Shown here: positions 45,981 to 53,447 of the stretch, one piece after another
Layout: each line of letters starts with the position of its first letter
How positions within the stretch are numbered: position 1 is the stretch's first letter
Assembly (NCBI RefSeq): GCF_951230155.1
Contig: NZ_CATNVD010000001.1
Coordinates: 124,001 to 188,000, forward strand
Reading direction: 5' to 3'
DNA from: Parablautia sp. Marseille-Q6255
GTDB taxonomy: Bacteria; Bacillota; Clostridia; Lachnospirales; Lachnospiraceae
Length of the DNA: 64,000 bases
Notes under the pieces: model-generated
Told to the model about the DNA's origin: nothing
What the model saw: only the letters and a program-made list of their open reading frames with translations
The model's database searches: none
Translations under genes and position numbers: made by a program

Positions 45981-46673
45981 TTAATGGTTGTAGTCTCTCT
46001 CACCGAAGATCCCGGTCCCGACGCGAATCATCGTGGCGCCTTCTTCTACTGCCACCTCGTAGTCCCCGGTCATCCCCATGCTGAGATCACACATATTCAC
46101 ATTATCAATGTTTTTTGCTTTTATGTCAACAGATAATTTCCTTAATCTTTGGAAATACACTCTGTTTTCTTCTGGTTTCTCCGTAAACGGAGCAATCGTC
46201 ATCAATCCCTGTACCCGTATATTTGCAAGCGTACTGATCTGCCGGATCAGCATCTCCGCCTCTTCCGGCGCTACCCCGTCTTTTGACGCTTCTCCTGCTA
46301 CATTAACCTCAACAAGCACCGGCATCACCACATCATGCCTGCGCGCCTCCTCGTCAACAGCCTGTGCAAGACGCAGAGAATCTACCGAATGTATCATACA
46401 TACCCGGTCAATGATATACTTGATCTTGTTTCTCTGCAGATGCCCGATCATATGCCATCTGATATCTCCGGGAAGCTGCGGATATTTATCCCTGATCTCC
46501 TGAGGACGGTTTTCCCCAAAAGTACGGATCCCCCAGTCATACGCCTCGCGGATCATCTCCACCGGCTTTGTCTTACTCACTGCGATCAGCTCTACCTCGC
46601 TGCGGCTTCGTCCGCTGCGCTCACACGCTGCACAGATCCGACGCTCTACATCTGCAAGATTTTCTTTTATCAT
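45981..46673 (-). CDS. yggS: YggS family pyridoxal phosphate homeostasis protein
   Basis: A 230-residue PLP-binding protein of the YggS/PROSC family, single-barrel fold. The PLP Lys is in IAVSKTKPVE, and GENRPQEIRDK and STLANIRVQGLMTIAPF are family segments. It balances PLP pools and affects amino acid metabolism. ATG 46673 is preceded by AAAGGAG; the frame continues to 46706 into the upstream gene. Position before sepF is conserved. Confidence 0.93.
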   Translation of the reverse strand: MIKENLADVERRICAACERSGRSRSEVELIAVSKTKPVEMIREAYDWGIRTFGENRPQEIRDKYPQLPGDIRWHMIGHLQRNKIKYIIDRVCMIHSVDSLRLAQAVDEEARRHDVVMPVLVEVNVAGEASKDGVAPEEAEMLIRQISTLANIRVQGLMTIAPFTEKPEENRVYFQRLRKLSVDIKAKNIDNVNMCDLSMGMTGDYEVAVEEGATMIRVGTGIFGERDYNH

Positions 46674-46695
46674 ACAAAATACTCCTTTCCCTGCG

Positions 46696-48060
46696 CTAAT
46701 ACACAATCTGATCCTCTGTCACCTGCGCTGCATCAAGAACAATAAAATCATAAGCTGAAAGGCTGTATGTATTATTGCTCTCAACGATACAGTATTCCTC
46801 ATTTTCGTCAATAACGGTAATCTCCCGGAAAACGGCATAGCCTTTGTTGATATTATAGACGCCGTGCAGTGTCACAAGATCCTTTTCCTGTACCTGCATC
46901 CGTTTCGCAGAATCCTCGAGCTGGATGTAGTCTCCTTCCGAGAGCACATTCCGGTCGATCAGATAATAGCCCTCCTGATACTGATATACATTTGCTGTCA
47001 CGTATTTTACAGATGACGCCCCATCCTCGCCAAAATGCTCCACCTTCAGCACAACTTCCTGATCGGTATCCTCATTTTTGATCACATACTCCTCCGGTAT
47101 TTTATAAAATGTCCGTTCTACGATCGCTGACGATGGGATCTTCAGTCCTTCCTTTTTATTCAGGAGAAGCTCGATCTCAAGAAAACGGTCATCTACGTAG
47201 CGCACCAGAGAGCTGTTGAGAGAGATTTTTCCAAACACCTCGTCTCCGTTTTGGATGACCGAAAACGGCGCGGTAAAGGTTTCATTGTCCTTAAGGAAAC
47301 GGAACCGGATCTTTTCCATATCTGCAAGCTCCGTCAGAAGCTTCTCATCGACCGGAAAATAGACCGCCCATGCCTCCTTTGTGACAAGCTTAAAAAGCGG
47401 CTCTCCTGCCTTTACCTTCGCTCGGCTGCGCAGATTGTCCGGATTGTACCCGGACTGTGAAAACATATCCTGCGTAAGCTGATCCTCTGTGACATCCTCA
47501 AATCCGTCAATACTGTAAAGGACAAACCCGGATTCCGGCGCAAAGCACTGATTGTGTACACTGACATAATCAGACGAGTTCTCTTCGATCGCTTCGGCGA
47601 TACGTCCCTCTACGCTCGCCTTCAGATCATATGCTGTCTGGAATGCACTTCCTGAATAATTGATCGTAAAATTCGAGATAATATCCTGGATCCGTTTTGC
47701 GTCCTCTGCTTCCAGACTGAAATCTGTGATCGCAGCAGTCTCCTTGGAACCGCTCTCATTGACTGCGCAGACTGCATTGCCCGCAGGTGTTCTGCTCCCT
47801 TCCCGCTCAAAATACCGCACGCTGCCCGACTGAGTGGCAGTCACGATCTCCTCTGTGCGAAGTGCCAGCGCATGGTATCTGTAATTTCCCGTGATCGCTC
47901 CCTTCATCACTTCATAAGCGGTGACATGCGTCTCTGTCAGATACATAAACAGGGAAATTATCATATAAATAAAAATTGTGCCAAATAACAGCGTACCTAT
48001 ATTAAAGAAAGAATGTCTTCTATATTTTGTTATCTTATTTTTTCCCGCGCGTCTGCCCAA
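46696..48060 (-). CDS. HlyD-like membrane-fusion protein
   Basis: A 454-residue protein with one N-terminal membrane helix (NIGTLLFGTIFIYMIISLFMYL) and a large extracytoplasmic part similar to HlyD/RND adaptor proteins (AKVKAGEPLFKLVTKEAWAVYFPV, IPSSAIVERTFYKIPEEYVI). No ABC transporter or outer-membrane partner is adjacent. A TTG at 48060 is the likely start because GGGAGGAAG is seven bases upstream. The position just before yggS-sepF is seen in other Lachnospiraceae, suggesting a cell-division or envelope role. Confidence 0.8.
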   Translation of the reverse strand: MGRRAGKNKITKYRRHSFFNIGTLLFGTIFIYMIISLFMYLTETHVTAYEVMKGAITGNYRYHALALRTEEIVTATQSGSVRYFEREGSRTPAGNAVCAVNESGSKETAAITDFSLEAEDAKRIQDIISNFTINYSGSAFQTAYDLKASVEGRIAEAIEENSSDYVSVHNQCFAPESGFVLYSIDGFEDVTEDQLTQDMFSQSGYNPDNLRSRAKVKAGEPLFKLVTKEAWAVYFPVDEKLLTELADMEKIRFRFLKDNETFTAPFSVIQNGDEVFGKISLNSSLVRYVDDRFLEIELLLNKKEGLKIPSSAIVERTFYKIPEEYVIKNEDTDQEVVLKVEHFGEDGASSVKYVTANVYQYQEGYYLIDRNVLSEGDYIQLEDSAKRMQVQEKDLVTLHGVYNINKGYAVFREITVIDENEEYCIVESNNTYSLSAYDFIVLDAAQVTEDQIVY

Positions 48061-48230
48061 GTAAGCTTCCTCCCAAAACAACAGAACAAGTTTTTTCTAT
48101 TACAAAAAAACTCTTACCCGTTATTTTACCATGTTAAGAGTTATGATACAACCATTGTTTTGAACAAAAGTTTTGAATAAAAACCGTTTTTATGGGAAAG
48201 CTAACGATAATTCAAAAAGGAGGGAACTGT
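48061..48230. other. Divergent intergenic region
   Basis: This AT-rich region lies between the hlyD-like gene (minus) and the DUF378 gene (plus). It contains an inverted repeat AACTCTTA/TAAGAGTT around 48110-48140 and should hold promoters for both directions, but I could not assign them with confidence. Confidence 0.4.
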
Positions 48231-48440
48231 ATGAGCAAGGGAATTGACTATACGGCACTTACACTTGTGATCATCGGAGCAGTCAACTGGGGACTGATCG
48301 GTATCTTCAAGCTTGATCTTGTCAACCTCATATTTGGAAATATGACATGGATCTCCCGGATCATTTATACTCTGGTCGGACTGTCCGGCGTGTATCTTCT
48401 CAGTCTGTACGGAAGAGTAACTGCTATGGGGAGAGACTGA
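48231..48440 (+). CDS. DUF378 small membrane protein
   Basis: A 69-residue DUF378 protein with two membrane segments (LTLVIIGAVNWGLIGIF and ISRIIYTLVGLSGVYLLSLY). ATG 48231 follows AAAGGAGG. Function is unknown. It is a single-gene unit ending in a strong terminator. Confidence 0.88.
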   Translation: MSKGIDYTALTLVIIGAVNWGLIGIFKLDLVNLIFGNMTWISRIIYTLVGLSGVYLLSLYGRVTAMGRD

Positions 48441-48454
48441 AAAGCGTACGACAA

Positions 48455-48505
48455 CAAAACGCCTGCTGCAGACTTCTGCAAAACAGGCGTTTTGTATTAC
48501 ACTTT
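48455..48505 (+). terminator. Terminator after the DUF378 gene
   Basis: Perfect stem CAAAACGCCTG (48455-48465) with CAGGCGTTTTG (48484-48494). Confidence 0.82.
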
Positions 48506-48529
48506 ATGTTTTCTATGTAACGATGTATT

Positions 48530-48949
48530 TTATAATTCCGCAATAATATTTTCTTTAAATCTGCCATCAACCACGCCCGGAGCTACGGATATGCTGATCA
48601 CAAATGTAACCTGGAACTTCTCGCCGATCTGTGCCAGCTTATCTAACAGTCCATTCAGATCTGCTTCACTTACCTGGGATATTTTGAGAAAACTGTCGAG
48701 GTACATCTGCTCAAGGTCATGATCCTGAGAAAGAATACCATAGATGAAACCGGTAAATTCGTCTGTTGACTGAAGCTCGAAAGATGAGACATCGATGAGG
48801 CGAACCTTATTGTTCAGTTCGTACATATGCTTTGTGCTCTTATCAAGATAAACGATGCTTCCATGAGCTTCCTTAACTTCGGAATTTACCTTATCCAGTA
48901 AAATCTTCGTCTTGCCTTTTCCTTTTTCGCCTAAAATTAACTGTATCAT
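48530..48949 (-). CDS. Small P-loop ATP-binding protein
   Basis: A 139-residue protein with a Walker A motif at its N-terminus (LILGEKGKGKTKI) and a Walker B-like hydrophobic strand later (FVISISVAP). Similar short proteins in Lachnospiraceae are often labelled PilT-like, but the fold is too short for PilT and there are no pilus genes here. ATG 48949 follows AGGAGGAGATCACC. Function is unknown. Confidence 0.78.
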   Translation of the reverse strand: MIQLILGEKGKGKTKILLDKVNSEVKEAHGSIVYLDKSTKHMYELNNKVRLIDVSSFELQSTDEFTGFIYGILSQDHDLEQMYLDSFLKISQVSEADLNGLLDKLAQIGEKFQVTFVISISVAPGVVDGRFKENIIAEL

Positions 48950-49065
48950 GGTGATCTCCTCCTTTAGTAGCGGATATATATTCATATTGCAATTATAGTA
49001 TATTTACACAGAAATTACAACACTAAAATAAATTTTTTATACTATTTACACACAAAAGTCACAAA

Positions 49066-50157
49066 TCATGCGTCAATCAGTGATAAAAGCTCTGTCATTT
49101 CTGTATATAGCGTATCCTTTGTCTCTGAATGGAGGATCACGGATATATACGGATTGCCATACAGGTCCTTTGCAAGAAGCGTCAGACACGCTCCCGCATC
49201 ATCTGTTGTCCCTGTCTTACCGCCATATACTACAACCTGCTCCGGCGCCTGTGCGCTGCCCAGCAGATAGTGGTTTGTCGACTCCCAGGTCACAGCTACG
49301 GCTGAACCATCTGTCCTTGTATATTCTGCATAGTAGTTCTTTCTGCTGATAATATCCTGAAAAATATCGTATTTGAGCGCTTCATTCATCATCAGATAAA
49401 TATCATAAACGGTCGTGTAATGATCCGGGTCCGTCAGTCCGTGCGGATTCGTAAAATGAGTCCCTGTCGCGCCGATCGCGCGCGCCTCCTCATTCATCAT
49501 GGCGACAAAATTGTCAACGGAGCCGCCGACATGCTCTGCGATCATCATGGATGCGTCATTTCCAGATGCGATCATCATTCCATATAAAAGCTGACGCAGG
49601 GAAAGCACATCTCCTTCTTTTATATCACAGACAGATGAGCCATACTCAATGTCCCTGACAATCGGAGTGACTGTGACGACATCATCGAGATTTCCGTATT
49701 TGAGCGTCACGAGCGCTGTCATGACCTTCGTAATACTTGCCGGGGAACGTCTGGAAAAAATATCCTTTGCATACACCGTCCGCTGGCCTTCCACATCAAA
49801 AAGTCCCGCTGCATAGGAAGCCAGCGCTGCACGCTCTGTATTGACATCACCGTCTGCCACACACAGCTCTCCCGCAAAGGGCTGCGCCGTATTCCCGCCT
49901 GCAACAGTAGTGCCGACTCCAAATACAGGGTCAGACTGATCATAGGTCTGTGTCAGCGTATAGTCGTGTGACCGCACTACAAAATAATATACCGCAAATC
50001 CCATGACAGCAACCAGCAGGATAAGCGCCGCCGCCGCTGCCGCAAGCCTTCGGTTTCTCTGTATCTCCCGGCGCTCCCGCTCCTGGATCCGCGCCCATTC
50101 ACGCTGTGTATACGCCGAACGTCCCTCTTGTCTATCTGTACATCTCACGCCACTCAA
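49066..50157 (-). CDS. dac: D-alanyl-D-alanine carboxypeptidase (PBP5/DacF type)
   Basis: A 363-residue membrane-anchored peptidoglycan carboxypeptidase with an N-terminal hydrophobic segment (LAAAAAALILLVAVMGFAVYYFV). The active-site motifs are SITK in SPASITKVM, ASGND (SxN) and GGKTGT (KTG). It trims pentapeptide stems. A TTG at 50157 follows AGAGGAGACC. The start lies inside mgsA by 26 bases. It is the last gene of the morphogenesis operon. Confidence 0.92.
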   Translation of the reverse strand: MSGVRCTDRQEGRSAYTQREWARIQERERREIQRNRRLAAAAAALILLVAVMGFAVYYFVVRSHDYTLTQTYDQSDPVFGVGTTVAGGNTAQPFAGELCVADGDVNTERAALASYAAGLFDVEGQRTVYAKDIFSRRSPASITKVMTALVTLKYGNLDDVVTVTPIVRDIEYGSSVCDIKEGDVLSLRQLLYGMMIASGNDASMMIAEHVGGSVDNFVAMMNEEARAIGATGTHFTNPHGLTDPDHYTTVYDIYLMMNEALKYDIFQDIISRKNYYAEYTRTDGSAVAVTWESTNHYLLGSAQAPEQVVVYGGKTGTTDDAGACLTLLAKDLYGNPYISVILHSETKDTLYTEMTELLSLIDA

Positions 50158-50527
50158 GGTCTCCTCTTTCTAATGATTTCAAAAGCATTTCTGCAGAAGC
50201 GATATTTGTCGCGATCGGAACATTGTGTATATCGCACAGACGGATCGCCTTGTTGATATCCGGCTGGTTCATCCGCCGCTCCTGCGGATCACGGAAAAAG
50301 ATCATAAGGTCGATCTGATTCTGTTCGATCAGACTTCCTATCTGCTCCTCTCCTCCGATATGTCCGGCAAGCAGCTTGTGGACATTCAGTCCCGTCGCTT
50401 CTTCGATCAGTCTTCCTGTCGTCCCGGTCGCATACAGATTATGGCGCAGAAGGATGCTCCGGTAAGCGATACACAGGTTCTGCATCAGTTTTTTCTTTGC
50501 GTCGTGCGCAATAAATGCTACATTCAT
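50132..50527 (-). CDS. mgsA: Methylglyoxal synthase
   Basis: A 131-residue MgsA, which converts dihydroxyacetone phosphate to methylglyoxal and phosphate as a glycolytic bypass. Signatures are FIAHDAKKKLM, TGTTGRLIEEATG, AGHIGGEEQIG and the catalytic Asp region DLMIFFRDP. It lies between rodA and the carboxypeptidase gene, a location common in Clostridia although the link to wall synthesis is not understood. Confidence 0.93.
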   Translation of the reverse strand: MNVAFIAHDAKKKLMQNLCIAYRSILLRHNLYATGTTGRLIEEATGLNVHKLLAGHIGGEEQIGSLIEQNQIDLMIFFRDPQERRMNQPDINKAIRLCDIHNVPIATNIASAEMLLKSLERGDLEWREMYR

Positions 50528-50539
50528 AATCGTACCCCC

Positions 50540-51640
50540 TTAGTATTTTCTTGTCTGCAGTCCTACATTAAGCACCAGACCGATCCCTATGCAAAAGCTC
50601 CAAAGGGAGGAAAGCCCGTAGCTGACGAACGGCAGCGTGATACCCGTATTTGGCAACAGTCCTGTTGCCACCGAAATATTAACAAAACTCTGGAAAAATA
50701 TCAGCGCTGCCATCCCCGTCGCGACCAGTGTCCCGGAGAGTACCTTCGCCCTCCTTCCGATCAGAAGACATTCCAGTGCGATCAAAAACTCCAGCAGTAT
50801 AATAATGCAGCAGCCAATAAATCCCAGCTCCTCTCCTGCCACAGCAAAAATAAAGTCTGTCTGCGGCTCCGGAATAAAATTACCATTCTTTACAGACGCC
50901 ACATCATCATTATTCAGTCCTTTTCCATAGAGCTGTCCGGATCCGACTGCGCTGATGGAGTTTTGCTGCTGGTAAGCATCCTGCGGATATTCCTCCGGCC
51001 ACAGCCATGCATAGATTCGAGTAAGCTGGTAATTCTGCGGACCATCCGGAGACGGCTGTATGATAATACTCATAAAAATGACTGCCACCGGTATGCACAC
51101 GATCAGAATACCTGCCACAATCTTATAACTGAGCCCTGCCATAAAAATGATCACGCAGAACACAAGCGCTGTCACGATGGTCGTTGAAAGATCCGGCTCC
51201 TTCAGGATCAGCACAAGTAAAATACCTGCCAGGACAACCGAAAACAGAATCGTTTTCAGCTTGTTGATCCGCTCCTCATGTACTTCAAAAAACTTTGCAA
51301 AGAAAAGGATCAGCATGATTTTTACAATATCAGACGGCTGAAACTGAAAGCCTATGTTGATCCAGCGCTGTGCTCCATTTACTTCTACACCGACTAACAG
51401 AACTGCCACAAGCAATCCTGCCGCTACGACATAGATGATCCAGTAAAAATTAAGGATCCATGTATAATCAAACAGGGAAACGATCACCATGATGATCACA
51501 CCTGAGATCAGTCCCATTGTCTGCTTGAACTGAAAATCATTGTTCGCACTTCCGATGATCAGTATTCCGAGTGTGGCCAGAGCTACGACCCATATGATCA
51601 GACGAAATCGGTAATCACTTAATTTGTATTGTCTTAACAT
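50540..51640 (-). CDS. rodA: RodA/FtsW/SpoVE-family SEDS peptidoglycan polymerase
   Basis: A 366-residue polytopic SEDS protein with about ten membrane segments. Conserved features are SISAVGSGQLYGKGLNN, QTDFIFAVAGEELGF and NTGITLPFVSYG. SEDS proteins polymerise glycan with a partner class B PBP, here mrdA upstream. It begins within minE by 26 bases and has the site AAGGAGTACAGG. The neighbours mreBCD and minCDE favour RodA over FtsW or SpoVE. Confidence 0.93.
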   Translation of the reverse strand: MLRQYKLSDYRFRLIIWVVALATLGILIIGSANNDFQFKQTMGLISGVIIMVIVSLFDYTWILNFYWIIYVVAAGLLVAVLLVGVEVNGAQRWINIGFQFQPSDIVKIMLILFFAKFFEVHEERINKLKTILFSVVLAGILLVLILKEPDLSTTIVTALVFCVIIFMAGLSYKIVAGILIVCIPVAVIFMSIIIQPSPDGPQNYQLTRIYAWLWPEEYPQDAYQQQNSISAVGSGQLYGKGLNNDDVASVKNGNFIPEPQTDFIFAVAGEELGFIGCCIIILLEFLIALECLLIGRRAKVLSGTLVATGMAALIFFQSFVNISVATGLLPNTGITLPFVSYGLSSLWSFCIGIGLVLNVGLQTRKY

Positions 51641-51857
51641 CCTGTACTCCTTGTCTGGCTGTGCAGACTATATCCATTCGTATTTCAAAAACATCTTTTT
51701 CGAGATTCAGGTACTTTGAAAGAATTTCCAGAACTTCTTTTTTCATCTGGCAGAATTCATCCTGATTGCAGGATAACCGGTCAGAAGCAACCAGAAGCTT
51801 TGCTCTTGCTTTGGCGATCTTCCCCGATGTATTCAGACAATTCTTTCGATGCGCCAC
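51615..51857 (-). CDS. minE: Cell division topological specificity factor MinE
   Basis: An 80-residue MinE. The MinD-contact helix (KIAKARAKLLVASDRLS) and the beta domain (YLNLEKDVFEIRMDIV) are recognisable although sequence conservation is low. It displaces MinD from the membrane. It follows minD directly and overlaps rodA by 26 bases. Confidence 0.85.
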   Translation of the reverse strand: MAHRKNCLNTSGKIAKARAKLLVASDRLSCNQDEFCQMKKEVLEILSKYLNLEKDVFEIRMDIVCTARQGVQDVKTIQIK

Positions 51858-51869
51858 CTCACAGCCTCC

Positions 51870-52661
51870 TTATTTCTTTTTGAAAATAGACGCTACCCTG
51901 TGAAATAAGGAAGTGCCCTGCTCCAGATCGATCAGAGGCACCGTCTCACCCAGGATCCGGCGCGCAATGTTCAGATACGCACAGCCTGCCTGCGAGTCGC
52001 TGCCTACTACCGGCTCTCCATGATTGGTAGCGATCACCACGCTCTCTTCATCCGGTATGACTCCCAGCAGATTGACTGCCAGGATATCTACCACATCCTG
52101 CGCTGACATCATCTCTCCTCTGCGCACCATATCTCCCCGCAGACGATTGACGATAAGATCCGGTTTTTTTATGCCGCCCGCTTCCAGAAGACCGATGATG
52201 CGGTCCGCATCACGGATCGCGGATACCTCCGGTGTCGTCACGACGACTGCTCTTGACGCAGGAGCGACTGCATTGCGAAAGCCCTGTTCGATCCCTGCCG
52301 GACAATCCAGCAGGATAAAGTCAAAAATCTGGGAAAGTCCGTCCACAAGCTTGATCATCTGCTCCGGTGTGACAGCGCTCTTATCCCTCGTCTGCGCCGA
52401 CGGAAGCAGATACAGGTTCGGATAATGCTTATCCCGGATCAGTGCCTGCTTGATCCTGCAGTTTCCCTCGATCACATCAACCAGATTATAAATAATACGG
52501 TTTTCAAGCCCCATTACGACATCCAGATTCCGAAGCCCGATGTCTGTATCGACCAGTACGACTTTTTTATTGAGGCGCGCAAGCGCTGCCCCGATATTTG
52601 CGGTAGAGGTTGTTTTCCCGACACCGCCCTTTCCTGATGTGACTACAATAACTTCGCTCAT
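51870..52661 (-). CDS. minD: Septum site-determining protein MinD
   Basis: A 263-residue MinD ATPase. The deviant Walker A is GKGGVGKTT, switch regions VLVDTDIGLRNLD and LDCPAGIE are present, and the C-terminal amphipathic membrane helix is LFHRVASIFKKK. ATG 52661 follows GGAGGAAAG. With MinC and MinE it positions the division site. Confidence 0.96.
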   Translation of the reverse strand: MSEVIVVTSGKGGVGKTTSTANIGAALARLNKKVVLVDTDIGLRNLDVVMGLENRIIYNLVDVIEGNCRIKQALIRDKHYPNLYLLPSAQTRDKSAVTPEQMIKLVDGLSQIFDFILLDCPAGIEQGFRNAVAPASRAVVVTTPEVSAIRDADRIIGLLEAGGIKKPDLIVNRLRGDMVRRGEMMSAQDVVDILAVNLLGVIPDEESVVIATNHGEPVVGSDSQAGCAYLNIARRILGETVPLIDLEQGTSLFHRVASIFKKK

Positions 52662-52749
52662 ATTTCTTTCCTCCAATTCTCATATCTGCCTTCCTGTCCT
52701 GACTTATCCTTTGTGCCTTACCGGTATAGGAAATACGGAGGATTCCCTG

Positions 52750-53427
52750 TTATGCCAGATACTCGCCGAGTGTCTCTGTTGAGATCGGTTTGATCTGCAA
52801 ATGTCCGTCTTTAATAAAAATGATTCTGGGATCGATCGGATAATCGCCGGTATCCGTTTTTTTTATGATCGCGCTCCTTGCCATTTTATCTGCGATGCGC
52901 ACCTGCATGGGCTTCATCGTGAGCGCTGCGGCAAAACAGCCTGCGTTTCCGGATGCCCCGGCATAGATATTTCCCATGCAGCAGCCCAGGACCACAATGT
53001 TTCCTTTTGAAATCACCTGGGCGCCGGGGTTGACATCCCCGATGATCACGATACTGGATTCTGTCTCCAGTATCTGACCTGACCGCAGCGTCCCGCGGTA
53101 AAACTGCCCGTCCTCCTCTTTTTGCTTTTGGGCTGCATGCGTGACTGCTTTTTTGTAGTATTCTGCCGTTTCCTGGTCTTCATCTACAATACAGATCACA
53201 TAAATCCCAGAATTCTGTACAATTTCTTCCAGAAGCTGCTGCTCCTGCTCTTTTGTAAGGACTCTGCCCCGGAAGGTAAGCGCCAGCGTCGCATTCTTAA
53301 AAAATCCTGCAGACCGCCGGAACTTATCCGCAACTGCCAGCCGCAGCTCTTCAAAGGGCAGCTCCGGGTCAAGATTCAGAACCAGTCCGTATGGATTGCT
53401 CTTTATAATGACTGCGCTGCGTCCCAT
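52750..53427 (-). CDS. minC: Septum site-determining protein MinC
   Basis: A 225-residue MinC, the FtsZ assembly inhibitor. The C-terminal beta-helix is clear (GDVNPGAQVISKGNIVVLGCCMG, IYAGASGNAGCFAAA), preceded by the diverged N-terminal FtsZ-binding domain. It is followed by minD after 88 bases. Confidence 0.93.
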   Translation of the reverse strand: MGRSAVIIKSNPYGLVLNLDPELPFEELRLAVADKFRRSAGFFKNATLALTFRGRVLTKEQEQQLLEEIVQNSGIYVICIVDEDQETAEYYKKAVTHAAQKQKEEDGQFYRGTLRSGQILETESSIVIIGDVNPGAQVISKGNIVVLGCCMGNIYAGASGNAGCFAAALTMKPMQVRIADKMARSAIIKKTDTGDYPIDPRIIFIKDGHLQIKPISTETLGEYLA

Positions 53428-53447
53428 GTCCTCTTCCTCTTTTCCTG

